DNA of 64,000 bases from Lycorma delicatula (lineage: Eukaryota; Arthropoda; Insecta; Hemiptera; Fulgoridae): NCBI RefSeq assembly GCF_047948215.1, contig NC_134455.1, positions 223,614,526-223,678,525 on the forward strand. The letters are read 5' to 3'. Shown in pieces: positions 10,205-21,999 of this stretch. The notes beneath the pieces are model-generated. The model saw only the letters and a program-made list of their open reading frames with translations. It made no database searches and was not told the origin of the DNA. The position numbers were made by a program, and so were the translations under genes. Within the stretch, counting starts at the first letter, position 1. The number at the start of each line of letters is the position of its first letter.

Positions 10205-12781
10205 TGATACATAATAAACTAGAGAAAACATGTAATAAATATCTTAAAAAATTTCCAATCTCAAATAACAGCTACAAAAAAAGGATACTAGCATCATAAA
10301 GGATCTGATATCTTGACAAATCCTTCCACAAAGGATAAGACAATTTTACATACTTCTCAATCAATAAACTGTATCCCAAATTTACATTTCATTACAGGAT
10401 GTGAACACAACAAATTACTTCATTTTCTTATCACACCATACCCAAAGTAGATAACAAACACACCTCTAAAATATTTACAAAATACACTAGAACCGACACA
10501 CTTATTCAAAACACATCTAACCACCCTACGCAGCAAATATGTAACCTACTTAGGCTTTTATATCACCTAATAAACAAACCTTTGTCAAAAAAAACAACAC
10601 TGAAAATCTGAATACATTAAAACATTTGATGCTTAATAATGGCTACCAAAGCATAGATACTGATAAATGTTAAATAAAATACAGAAACAAATAGAACGCA
10701 TATCTATTGTTAGAAAATAAATACATCAACCAACAATGATACAAAGTTTCCAACTTTATAGGAAAGGTATAAATACATTCAAAATAACAGCAAAACAAAC
10801 AAATCACACAGAATTCTTTAAAAGCACTCCCCGACAATACATCAACTCAGGAGTATAGAAATTAAAGCTGTAGTACTTACACAGACTTTTAACACTTCAC
10901 TAAACAAGACTGGGAGCACATTTACTCACATATAAAAGAACTTACAAAGGGACTACACAATAAAACAAAATCAAATTTTGCAAATAACTTGTAGAAAGAA
11001 GACACACATAGTCCACAAGAAACTTAATTAACCACAAGAAAATTTTAGACAATATATAATAGATATGATCATATATTCCCTTAATTAGATTTATAAATTC
11101 ACAAAATCTGATAAAAACTGCACAATAAAAATAAAAATAGGAAGACCGAGACAAAATATATTATTCAATTAAATACTTATGAAAATTCCTAACCTCTTTA
11201 AAGTAAAATATTATTACATTAGCAACAACACTACTGATATCCCTCACAAAAAATATCTTATTAGTTCCAAAGAGCTGCTCCAATAAGGAAATGATTATTA
11301 ATTATGAATGGCATTTGGAAAAGATTCAAACTAATACATTTGCTCTGTTCAATGTACAAAGTATTAAGTGCATTATACATTTATTTATAAATGTATATAT
11401 ACCTACTTGCAAGATTTAGTGAAATACCTACAAGTAATTATTCTGTTTGAAATATACTAGTAATATACTAAACAAGGATTGTTCTAGTGGAAAATGTTTG
11501 CTTACAATATTAGAATAACTGCTCTCTTGCAATGCAGAAGTCACAAACTCCCCACATTTACAAATTAATTATATCAGACCAATAGAAATAAAGCGACCAT
11601 GAATAGGCCTACATTTCTGACGTTAAACCTAAAAATCACCATTTTGTAAACAGTTAACCAAAACTTAATTGTTCAACACACCGAAAAATGGTTTAAGGTT
11701 ATAATATTACGATAAAATAAAATAACAACACCAACATTAAGCAATCACTAAACAATCGTACAACGAAATAAACCATGTGCTCATATTCAAATTATAATTT
11801 ATTCTATATCATAATACCTATAAACTACATTCGCAGGACAACACGAAACAACATTCAACATGTACTAGGCCCACAACAAGAAACTTAAAAACATTTCCCG
11901 CCACTGCTCCCACATATCATCGAATCAACAGGTGACTAGAATTGAACACAAAAACAAAAACCAATTTACATATTCCTTGAGCCAACTTGCGCCAACGAAA
12001 TTAAATTCAGAAATCAATAAATCATATTATCTCGTATGATATTTGACTGTCTTCAAGATTCAGTATAACGCAAATAAATTAAGTGTATCTGAAAAAAGTA
12101 TCATTCTGTCCCAGAAGTTTAGACAACGGAAGTTACAGTTCTAACTAAAATCTAAGAGAATATAAACTACGATTACCACTAGGTTTTGAGAAAAAAATGG
12201 TTTCTGCCAAATACCGTAGCCGACTGGCTATCGATCGCACAATTGAATCGATTAAGATTTTAACCGCGATGTAGGAAATTAGATAATTGTAGTGAAATGA
12301 AACAGATCACAATTTGTTAAACTACTGTTACATTGTTGATATAATTACGCTTAGTTTTTCTCCTCAAAACTTGTATTTCTGGCACTTCTGCTATCTTTAC
12401 ATTTGTTACCTCCTCCATCTAAGCCTGAATCGAAGTCTTTAAAAACTAATTTATTATTTCGAAAAAACAGTTTAGAAAATTTTCTATTTCAGAACTGAGC
12501 TAAAAATTTTAATATACTGTATACTCCATTTCATATACCTTTATAATTAGGATACTTCAAAAAGTTATTTAATATACGTTTCTTGATGCAACTTAAATTT
12601 TGCAGATTCTACCTTAGTTTATAATTTAAAGATAATATTAAAAAAATCATTATAATTCACTGATATAATTTTTTTTTAATTATAAGTAAACGAAAATCTG
12701 TGACAATTGTAACCTAGTATTCCTTTCCCCATTTATAAACTTGACCAACTGAAATATATGCAATACTTCATTACTGTATTT
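10205..12781. other. AT-rich noncoding DNA, possible upstream region of the minus-strand gene
   Basis: No exon or mobile element was recognised. Sequence near 11,850-12,270 is somewhat less AT-rich (TTTCCCGCCACTGC, ATCGATCGCACAATTGAATC) and could hold the distal promoter or noncoding first exon of the minus-strand gene. That is speculation: no TATA/Inr arrangement stands out. Confidence 0.35.
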
Positions 12782-13075
12782 TTACTTCTTTGTACGAAGT
12801 AAAGGAAGTATTGTGATCGCGAAAAATTTCGGTTTTCAGATTTCAACGTAAATATCCATTTTGACCAACCTGATCCATTTTGACTAGTTTCGGCGTGATG
12901 TCTGTACTTACGCACGTATGTATCTCGCATAACTCAAAAACGATTAGCCGTAGGATGTTGAAATTTTGGATTTAGGACTGTTGTAACATCTAGTTGTGCA
13001 CCTCCCCTTTTTTTGATTGCAATTCGCTGAACTAAAAGTACCAAAAAAAGCCCAAAATATTTGGATTTTGAAAAG
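12782..13075 (+). repeat. Dispersed repeat with GTAC palindromic end, copy 1
   Basis: Starts TTACTTCTTTGTACGAAGTA, then matches the reverse complement of 21113-21370 over about 280 bp at high identity. Shared phrases include CGGTTTTCAGATTTCAA, GGCGTGATGTCTGTAC, CTCAAAAACGATTAGCCGTA, TTTAGGACTGTTGTAACAT and AAAGCCCAAAAT. There is no coding capacity. The family is not known to me by name. Confidence 0.85.
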
Positions 13076-13779
13076 GCAATTTAAAATGTTTAAATTGCAT
13101 TAGTATAATATTTATTTACTCAACTTTTGCATTATCTTAAATGGGGTGACAATAGAATGAATATGAACAAAATTTCACCAGGAAGTTTGAACAAAGCTGT
13201 CTGAAGACCATGTTGTAGAACATAGGTTTATTAATGTTTTTATGTTTATTTAATTGTTTATTAATATTTTTATGTTTATTAATGTTTTCATTCCGATGAC
13301 GTGGATAAAATGAACTTATAGTAGAAATTCACAGAAGTTCACAGGGAAGGAAACAAGGATCAACGATAATTAATATGAATAGATGATGAGAAAGGCATAA
13401 TCTATCCAGAGGAGAACTGTGAAATAACAATCATATCTATTGAAGTAGTAACGAATCCTTTCATGAAGTAGACAACCATTCCATCCAAAATTGCGAGAGA
13501 AATTAAGATGCATATCTTCATCCAGGATGGGGGAGAAGTGCATTACTGATCAACAATTTTGCATAAACTGACCAGTTTAAATACCATATACTTAAAGAGA
13601 TTGGTTTTATTCCTAACATTAAAGAGTCATAAACCCATGCATATAACAACAGAGATCCACATATTAAGGAGGATCTCAGCCTTCCTTAAGGAAAACCAGT
13701 CTTTAGTATTTTGAATACCCATTTTGAAGGAATATGTATAGGTAGACAAGAAAGTTGTGAACTGTGGGCTTGTTTAATG
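13076..13779. other. Unidentified, less AT-rich segment
   Basis: From about 13,280 to 13,880 the base composition is more balanced than in the flanks. Broken plus-strand frames give protein-like phrases (for example PSKIAREIKMHIFIQDGGEV) suggesting a dead coding element. I cannot assign it to a family. Confidence 0.3.
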
Positions 13780-13809
13780 AACTTGTCTCCTTTAGAAAGG
13801 AGACAAGTT
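13780..13809. repeat. Perfect 14-bp hairpin
   Basis: AACTTGTCTCCTTT is followed by AG and then the exact reverse complement AAAGGAGACAAGTT. Short, with no T-run or coding context to give it a role. Confidence 0.85.
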
Positions 13810-15059
13810 GAGAAAGGTCACAAGACCCCTTTCAGGGTATGTGAAGAGGGAAGTGTACAAAACTAAGTCTGTTTATCTCAAAACTAGGACAAAGGTTTAC
13901 ATGTTGCACTTCACTGTTGTAATTGCTGCATAACATGAGGAGTTTTTTTAAATAATGTGTCTATTATTGCCAGGAAAATATGGGTGTAGTGTTTAAACAT
14001 TTGCTCTAAAAGAGGTAATACTTTTCCCAAAAGGTAATTTTCCTAAAATATGTTGTTGATCTATTTCTTAAAAGAGTGGTTTAAAATGTTATATAAAAAG
14101 TAATAAGTAAAAATGTTATTTGTTATTTTTGGGTTTTTGATCTGTATAATTTAATTATGAAAATCTTTTGAACAACACTCCTGAAAACCTCATGTTGGTT
14201 AGGTTGCCAACAGCCTACTAGTTTTCCTTTTTTAGTTTTTTTAAACTATCTATCGGTCGGCAAATAGTATTACTTCAAATTTGATCAGACACCATTTTTT
14301 GACAGATTAATTTATTGAGCTGCAGTTAACAGTATTTTTTTTTGTCTTTGAATATATTTTTAAAAATGTGCCACATACTCTTAAATTTAAAAACCTTTAG
14401 CTGCCTTCTTTCTACAGCCGCCAAAAGATGGGGAGATTGTATATTGGGTAAAACAAAAGCCAGTATCATTTAGTAGAAGCAACAAGAATTATGTTTCATC
14501 TTCAATCATTAAAAAGTAAAGAGTGGTTAAAGGGACATTTTGAACACACTAAATTAAATTCAATCAATACCAGAACATCAATAATGTGATTCATACAAAT
14601 AAAACTTTACTTAAGTTGTAGTGCATACATATAGAAATACTATATATTTTTTGAACTCACCTGTACAGTATGGTATTTTTTAAATTACTCTGTAATAATC
14701 AAACTAAATTATATAGTATATACAATTATTGCTTCTTCAAACAACATTCCAGATAGAGAAAATTTTGTCATCATTAATGGTACATAGTATTACTTACATC
14801 ATTGCTTTAAAAGAAAAGCTGTCAGAATGACTAATTTATATTCAAACCACAAAGTGAATGAGGGACAAATACATGTTTGTGTGGTGCATTGTCTGCGGTG
14901 AATTATAATTGCTTATTATTATTCAATTATTGTTTTTAGTTGCTGTTTTGTCACCATTTCAAGACCCCATTAATCATTAATATATAAAACAAAGAAAAAG
15001 TAACATGAAAATTTGATCGTAAACCTGTTTAAGCTAAGTAATAAAGTAGTAGAATAATT
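13810..15059. other. AT-rich noncoding DNA
   Basis: No feature recognised. Confidence 0.5.
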
Positions 15060-15960
15060 TTTATAATAAATAGTTTTATTTATTTATTAATTGGTAAACA
15101 ACAGAACAAATCCACTTATAGAGCACCTACACATACACATATATAATCATAATAATACAATCTTACAACTAATTAATAATAGATTAACTAGAATCTTGCA
15201 TAAATCAGTGAACAGAAGTTTTTCTTCAAACAATAGTATTAGAAGATAAAAATTAAAAGTAAACAACAACAAAAATTGTATACATAAAACCTTAGGTACA
15301 ATAATATACTGCAATTCAGTTCAGTACAACATGTTGGTTTAACCTTCAATAACATATAGAAATCATGTTTAAAAATTCGTTGATATTACGGTCAAAATGT
15401 TTTCTTTTGTACAAATTTCATTAAAGTTTTTCACCATAAATAATAATGGTGATTTCAAGTACTGTAAGATATGAGCTCTAGGCATATAGAATATTTGCCT
15501 AGAGTGCATTTTAATAGCAGGAACATGTAAAAATCTACTTTACTTAATAGCCAGGAGTTACCATAAATCCATTAATGATTCTGTTTAAATATATTAAAGC
15601 TCCAAGATTTTTCCTATACCATAAAGAAAATTGAAATTTCTCCACTAGACACACTCAATGAATCACAAAAGGTTTTCTAAATTCTAAGTTTTCTAAAATA
15701 CAAATAATTTAACATTTTTATTTGTTCACTTTAAATTAATCCTATTTATTTTATTTGCAATACTCCAAATTATATAATTCCCTTCTAAATGAGACCTAAT
15801 AAATTAGTATGAGTAATAAAAATGAAAATTGTTAGATTTTATTAAAAACATTAGCGTTTCCAATAATAAAACCCAAATTTTTATAGGCTCTGCTAACCAC
15901 TGATCTTACATACAATTTTAATTTAAAGTCCAATGAGAATTTAATCCTCAAAGTCAATTT
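15060..15960 (-). mobile_element. 3' end of a Jockey/CR1-like LINE
   Basis: Read on the minus strand, broken frames show the region following a LINE reverse transcriptase: LYVRSVVSRAYKNLGFI (compare the typical ...I..KA.R.LGFI), then fragments of the C-terminal domain (near-leucine-rich, ...RRKNLGALIYLNRIING-like). It ends in an AATAAATAAATAAA-type 3' tail at about 15,060-15,090. Stops and frameshifts are many; the reverse transcriptase core is absent. It is an old 5'-truncated insertion. Confidence 0.55.
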
Positions 15961-16587
15961 TGATAGTGAAAAAAAAATTAATTGTTTTTAAAACATAAAA
16001 CCAGAACCAATATGTTCTTTTCTTGATTTTAAGTTATCTATTCAATTAGTACTTATCAATATTTATTGATTTGTCCATACATAATTTACAAAATTGCCAC
16101 ATTTATAATGTTAATTATTCATTTTACATTTATTTGTTAATTGTATGTACTCTGCAACATAATAAAAAGTTGCCTAAAATTGTCCCCTCTAATATGTTGT
16201 TTCAGAGTCTCCTGATCAATGATGTTTGACACTAATTTTCATACTATGTCTTACACATCTCCTCTTTCGGTCGGAAAAATTCAGCTTCTATTATCACTTG
16301 CAAATATAGCAAAATTAAAACATTCTCATAAAACTTGTAGAAAGTATAACTTTTGTAATAAAAAAATATCACTCCTTTTTTGTTCAGTGATATTGTTAGG
16401 TAAATTTACTAGTAAACTAAATGACTGAGATGATAGTTACATTTCCCTTTTAAAAGAAAAGATAAGAAATTTCCAAATACATATATATTGTAATCTCACA
16501 GCAACTGTTTGTGAATTAACATAATTTTTTTTTTTATTGTTTCTTAATATACTCAGAAACAACGTACAAAAGATATTTTTAATAAGA
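15961..16587. other. AT-rich noncoding DNA
   Basis: No feature recognised. Confidence 0.5.
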
Positions 16588-16595
16588 TTGATAGA
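16588..16595 (+). repeat. Putative 8-bp hAT target duplication, left copy
   Basis: TTGATAGA abuts the left terminal repeat of the hAT element. The partner at 18886-18893 is TTGATGGG (6 of 8 identical). hAT elements make 8-bp duplications. Confidence 0.55.
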
Positions 16596-18885
16596 TAGGC
16601 TCACCATATGTCCAGGATTAATCTGGACAGTCCTGGTTTTTTAGTGCTGTCCGGGGTTGCAAAAATGTCTGGGATTTGAGAATTTTATGACTGGTGAGGA
16701 TTTTTTTATTTTAGACCAATATATTCAACATCACATTTTTAAACATTCTCTTATGGCCGTGCATCTCTCAACTGATCTTGGAGGAAGTGCTGATGTCAAT
16801 TTTGACAGAGGCGTGGCTGCCGGTCTCACCACAACCTTTTACTTAGTCATTTGGCAGCACAACCAGGGTAATGTGTTTATTTTGTTTTCGTGTGTGAAGT
16901 AACTCATCTACATGTTTTTGATCATTTTATCTCTATTCCTTTTTTGTCTCATCGTTTATCAGTGAGCAAAAGAAAGTGTGTGTTTAATGTTAACCTACAA
17001 CAGATTTTTGAAATTGTATAATGACAGTAACAATGAACTTGTTTATTGCATACTATGTACTGGAGAATTTTCTGTTGCACGTAAAGGAAAGGGTGATATT
17101 GATGACCATGTGAAAACAGCTAAACATAGGAGTGCTATTAATGCTATTGCTTCAGCAAACTTAAGAGATTCTTTTAAAGCCAAAGATGGGAATAACAATA
17201 ACAGTGATCTTGAGTGTGCTGCTAAAGAAACTACATTTTCATACCACACTGCTAGACACGAACTAAGATTCAAAACATCAGACTGCACATCTAAATTGGT
17301 TAAAAAGTTATATAACCCAAAATTTTCATCTGCTAGAAGTAGAACCGAGGCAATTATTGTTAAGGTTATTTTGCCATTTATATTTGATAATGTGTTGTAT
17401 CACAAACAGTTCAAACAGAAGTGAAGTAAAACTTGTTTCGATTGTTGTAAGATATTTCATTCTGGAGGAGGAAATTCAAGTTAAACTTTTAAATTTCAAT
17501 GAAGTGTCAGGTGAAACTGCCCAAATTTTGACTCGTATCTTTTGCTGTGTGTAAAAAAATACAAGCTTGAAGAAACATTCGTTTGTTATACTGCTGATAA
17601 CACTAACAGTAATTTTGGTATTGGGAAGAGGAAGGTGAATGAAATTGTGTTCAGAAAAGTTCAGAGTGATCTAGATAGACCTATTTTAGGAATTGATTGT
17701 TCAACTCACATTGTGTACAATTTAGTACAAACAGCATGTGATTCTCTAACCCTGGATATAGAAGTTATTGTTATAAAAATTTATAAATATTTTCACATAT
17801 ATACAGTAAGAGTAACGAAACATAGAGTTCAGTGAATTTGTGTAAACAGATTACAAAAAAGTATTATCTCATTGTAGCAAAAGGTTCCTTAGTTTGTTAC
17901 CTGCAACAAAAAGAATTATTTCCATTTTTGATGCCTAAAATCATACTTCTTATCTTATGACAAATTCCAAAAATTATTATCTGATTTTTTTGAAAATCTA
18001 GAAAGTAAACTGTTTTTGAAATTTTTATATGGTACTCTACAGTTATTTAATAATGTAGTTCTGAAATTGGAAGCTAATTCTATAACAGTGACAAAAGCAT
18101 TTAAGTCATATTCTGAATTAATTTGACAACTTCAGGAAAGAAAAACCCACAAATTTATACCATCTTTTGCCAAAGAATTTCTACGCACTCTAAAAGAAAA
18201 TAATGATGTTCACGAACAACATTTTTCTCAAGCGTAGATAATTTCTATAACTCTAGTTCCAGTACTTATAGTTGTGGAGAACCAGTTTTGATGAAGTCAG
18301 TAAGTTTCAGTGGATAAATTACAAATTGAAATTGCCTGGTCTGATTTAGAAGAGAGTGCACAAGTTTTTAATGAAATTATAAAAGATTCCATAAATATTG
18401 ATGACCTACTTGATGCATGTACACTGTTGAACCAGGTAATTCAAAACCAAAGGGTAGGTTGTGGTTTAAGTTCTAAAAAATATCAGATATTACTGAAGAG
18501 AAGTAGAAAGGTTTTTAAGGTATTTCAAAAGACTGATATTTCATGTTGCAATATTTCTAAAATGGTTGAGTTTGCGATGTCTTTGCCTGAGACATCTGCT
18601 CCAGTTGAGAGAGTTTTTTTTCAATTACAGGGAATATTTGGTCTGCAGAAAGGGGTAGACGCTCAGTATCTACTGTTAATCATCTGCTAAATGTTAAAAT
18701 TAATTCAAAACTTTCTTGTTGTGAATTTTATGATGTAATTAAAACAAACCATTTCTGAAAAAAGTCATATCTAGTGGAAATTATAACTGAATAAATAAAG
18801 TTTAATGTTTTGGTAAACTGTTAAGACTTTTGAGTAATTTCAAAAATATGTCTTGGGTTGGATCCAAAAAAATATGGTAAGCCTA
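16596..18885 (+). mobile_element. Degenerate hAT-superfamily DNA transposon
   Basis: The ends are inverted repeats: TAGGCTCACCATATGTCC on the left, TAGGCTTACCATATTTTT on the right when read inward. 8-bp near-duplicates flank it. Just inside the left end is a GTCCAGGATTAATCTGGAC imperfect palindrome followed by AGTCCTGG/GTCCGGGG repeats, typical subterminal structure of this hAT group. The interior encodes a broken transposase (separate entries). At ~2.3 kb with all main transposase regions traceable, it is a nearly full-length but dead copy. Confidence 0.8.
16978..18690 (+). pseudogene. hAT transposase pseudogene (BED-like finger to dimerisation domain)
   Basis: The N-terminal frame (16978-17424, 148 codons) carries a zinc-finger-like motif, C-x2-C (YCILCTGEF) followed by H-x(6)-H (DDHVKTAKH), as in BED-type fingers of hAT proteins. 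It continues with SFKAKDGNN, then a TFSYHTARHELRFKTSDCTS segment and KLYNPKFSSARSRTEAI, regions shared by hAT-derived proteins of the SCAND3/ZBED type. Later frames give NTNSNFG...NRPILGIDCSTHIVYN. The C-terminal frame (18310-18690) ends in the hAT dimerisation signature MVEFAMSLPETSAPVERVFF. Several frameshifts and stops lie between 17,425 and 18,310, so no intact protein can be made. Family assignment is from memory of conserved motifs. Confidence 0.8.
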
Positions 18886-18893
18886 TTGATGGG

Positions 18894-19629
18894 TTTTTAG
18901 TAACAAGGCAATCATGAAATGAAATTTGTTAACGTAGACACGATAGTCAGTACGTGGATAACGTTTCAGCAGATAACGAAAACTTTGTTCATGGACGAAT
19001 TACAGAAAAAAATTTAAATATATTTTCTGTGATAAAATCATTAAAATTGAACTACATTTCCAGGGTAATTAGGAAATTATTATAGGTTACTTTAAATATT
19101 CAGTAAAAGTACATTCCGAGCCTTAAATAAATTCACCTTTTTATTTTATTGATAATAAAAGCTATGTTTAGAAACGGCCATATTTTGGTTTATCGTTTTA
19201 CGAACGATTTTATAATACCAAATTTCGTTAAAACAGTAAATCATTACTCTTTTTTGTTTTACAAAAGTCATTAATTACTAAATGTCTCATGAATTTAATT
19301 CGCTGCGATTACTTACATTGATGAATTAGGCTATTAAAAAAAAATATTTATATATATATATATATATACACGCGTATATAGTTTACTGTCCGGCACATTA
19401 ACTGCTGTAGTATGCACAAAACGTTAAATTATGCTATTTTTATAAATAAAAAATAATAAACTTATTGCAGTTTAACCTCCCAAAAATATTCATAAAACAA
19501 ATTTCTAAACTGGTTTCTAAAAAAACGAAGGATTCAGTATGACTGCAAAACAAAAATAAGTGAGTTATTTTCGTATAATCAATGAAACATTTCGTAACAT
19601 CAATGAAAACAGTTATAATGTTTCATTGG
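18894..19629. other. AT-rich noncoding DNA
   Basis: Contains a TA-rich simple tract around 19,345-19,380. No gene recognised. Confidence 0.5.
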
Positions 19630-19761
19630 CTACTCACTCTATTGTTATCATTTAGTACATATACAGGACATCATTATCAAATCTTGTTTGTTCGTTTATT
19701 AATTTATCATGATAAATTAATCACATTAATTAATGATTAACTATCACAATAGAGTGAGTAG
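19630..19761. repeat. Inverted repeat of 16 bp enclosing a 24-bp palindrome
   Basis: CTACTCACTCTATTGT (19630-19645) is the exact reverse complement of 19746-19761. Inside, 19698-19721 is a perfect 24-bp palindrome centred on TCATGA. This is the structure of a very small foldback element. Confidence 0.75.
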
Positions 19762-20929
19762 AACATACCGTTCCCATTACGTTTTACTATAACGGTGAAG
19801 ACATTCACAATGACAGGACGGTAAAGTCGACACAGTTTTAAACTATGACCACCACTGTTATCTTGTATTACTTTACATAAACAAATTCACACAATAAGTT
19901 TTAGTTTTAATGAGATTATAACATAAAAAACTTTTTAGTACCGTATGATGGAATTTTATTCTGAAAGCGCTTGAACACGTATATAAAAGAATTGTTGGTA
20001 ATTAATTAAAAAAATAATAATTTAAACAAAAAAAAGCGCGTAGATTACTAAAGGAATTGTAAAATCTAGCTCTACTCTAAGAAATTTCCGGGAAAATGTG
20101 TAAACACCAATTTGTGTCTTAACTTCTAGAATTATTTTAAAAGTTACAGATGAATTTACTCGTGTTATTCATACTGCTAAAAGATAATATTATGATTAAC
20201 TAATACTCAATTCAAATAATAAATCTAAAACTATGTGGGCAGTTATCAAAACTGAAAGAGGATTTGCAAATAAAAAGTTAAATAAGTTCACCAAAAATAC
20301 AAAAGGACTCTACTTCCGTTATCTCACCCCTATTCAGGTAGCAGAAATTTTATTAACTGGAACTTATTTTTCAGTATTTAAAATAATAATATTGATCCTT
20401 TCAAACGATGCCATTCACCTTTAATGGGTTTGTTAATGAATATTTATGTTTATTTCCCTTAATATCAACATGTTAAACCTTATATTTTAAGTGGGTATTA
20501 ATTAAATTCCTGCGAGTATTTAAAAAGAAGTCAGATATACTATTATTATTTATCTTATACATTTAATTAACGAATCTTTCAACAACAGAGCTGCCGTAAA
20601 ACTTCAATTTTATATTCCCCTCCTTAAGGAAAGATTCTACACTTATTTTACAAAATTATAGGCCAATTTTGTTATTGTGTGTATTTTCTAAAGTAAATTA
20701 AAAAAAAGTTGATGTGGACATCACATAACCTCCTTGTACCCCTATTAAATTACATGTACACCTTTTTTTTTTTTTAATGAAAGGTACATAAAATTTTATT
20801 TCATCAATAACTTCTGATTTTTTTTTGTTATTATTGAATTATTATTCATTGTAAAAAACATTTTACAATCACAGGTTAATAAATCAATATATTTAAATTA
20901 AAAATAAAAGAAAGGAGATGAAGTCTAAT
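19762..20929. other. AT-rich noncoding DNA
   Basis: No feature recognised. Confidence 0.5.
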
Positions 20930-21370
20930 TCGAACCGATGTGCCTTCCCCTTGAAAGATCCAAATATTTCATTAATTAAACTTTTATTTGGCTATAACTC
21001 TAAAACCAATGAAAATAAGTACCACTTAATACCGTTGATATACCGTTGAAAAGCTCTGAACGAGGGCTTTTTACTGCAGTTAATAAAAAAGCCCAAAATC
21101 CATTTTTTTTTTTTATTTTGGGCTTTTTGGACAGTTTTGGTTCAGTCGATTGCAATCAAAAGGGAAGGTGCAAAACTAGATGTTACAACAGTCCTAAATC
21201 CAAAATTTCAACGTCCTACGGCTAATCGTTTTTGAGTAAGCGAGATACATACGCACGTACGTACAGACATCACGCCAAAACTAGTCAAAATGTATATTTC
21301 CTTTGAAATCTGAAAACCGAGATTTTTTCGATTACAACATAATTCCTTCTACTTCGTACAAGGAAGTAAT
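20930..21370 (-). repeat. Dispersed repeat with GTAC palindromic end, copy 2
   Basis: Reverse-complement relative of 12782-13075; on the minus strand it starts TACTTCCTTGTACGAAGTA at 21370. This copy extends further: after AAAGCCCAAAATAAA there is a second inverted GCCCAAAAT, then sequence including GGCTATAACTCTAAAACC (plus strand) out to about 20,930. Comparison of the two copies defines the left boundary but not the full length. Confidence 0.8.
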
Positions 21371-21595
21371 AGACTTTTATTATTTCTTTAAAAGCATACA
21401 CCAGACTTTCAGCTGGTTTTAAGGTAAACTATGTGCTGATACAGTCATTTCTCGGTTTTTGGAGAATATTTTTAATTGCTCAGGTAAAAAGACTCCTTTT
21501 AAATTTTTTGGGACCTTAGTAAAGTATGCGATTTAGTTTAACTTTTTTACTGATAAAAATCTTAGAAATTACAGTAGGTTACTTATTTGTAGTAC

Positions 21596-21609
21596 AGTAA
21601 CCTTAGCAG
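21596..21609 (+). repeat. 14-bp target-site duplication, left copy
   Basis: AGTAACCTTAGCAG occurs here and again at 21906-21919, exactly flanking the SINE. Confidence 0.9.
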
Positions 21610-21905
21610 CTAACTCACTGGGTTGGTCTAGTGGTGAACGCGTCTTCTTCCCAAATCAGCTGATTTGGAAGTCGAGAGTTCCAGCGTTCAAGTCCTAGGA
21701 AAGGCAGTTACTTTTATACGGATTTGAATACTAGATCGAAGATACCGAAGTTCTTTGGTGGTTGGGTTTCAATTAACCACATTTCTCAGGAACGGTCGAA
21801 CTGAGACTGTACAAGATTACACTTCATTTATATATCATCCTCATTCATCCTCTGAAGTAATACCTGAACGGTAATTCCCGGAGGCTAAACAGGAAAAAAG
21901 AAAGA
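21610..21905 (+). repeat. tRNA-derived SINE (family 1), complete copy with TSD
   Basis: The head is tRNA-like: A-box-like GGTTGGTCTAGTGGTGAA (21621 on) and B-box-like GCGTTCAAGTCCTAG (21684 on). The body contains GGCAGTTACTTTTATACGGA, GGTGGTTGGGTTTCAATTAA, CTCAGGAACGGTCGAACTGA, ATCATCCTCATTCATCC and CTCTGAAGTAATACCTGAAC, and the tail is A-rich (AGGAAAAAAGAAAG). Perfect 14-bp direct repeats flank it, proving insertion by target-primed reverse transcription. This is the best reference copy in the window. Confidence 0.92.
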
Positions 21906-21999
21906 AGTAACCTTAGCAGGTGAAGTTAGTTACAAGTTGCACCTTACCGACCGTAAAGAATAGTTAAAATTTAATTTTTTTTATAAAAATATATATGTA

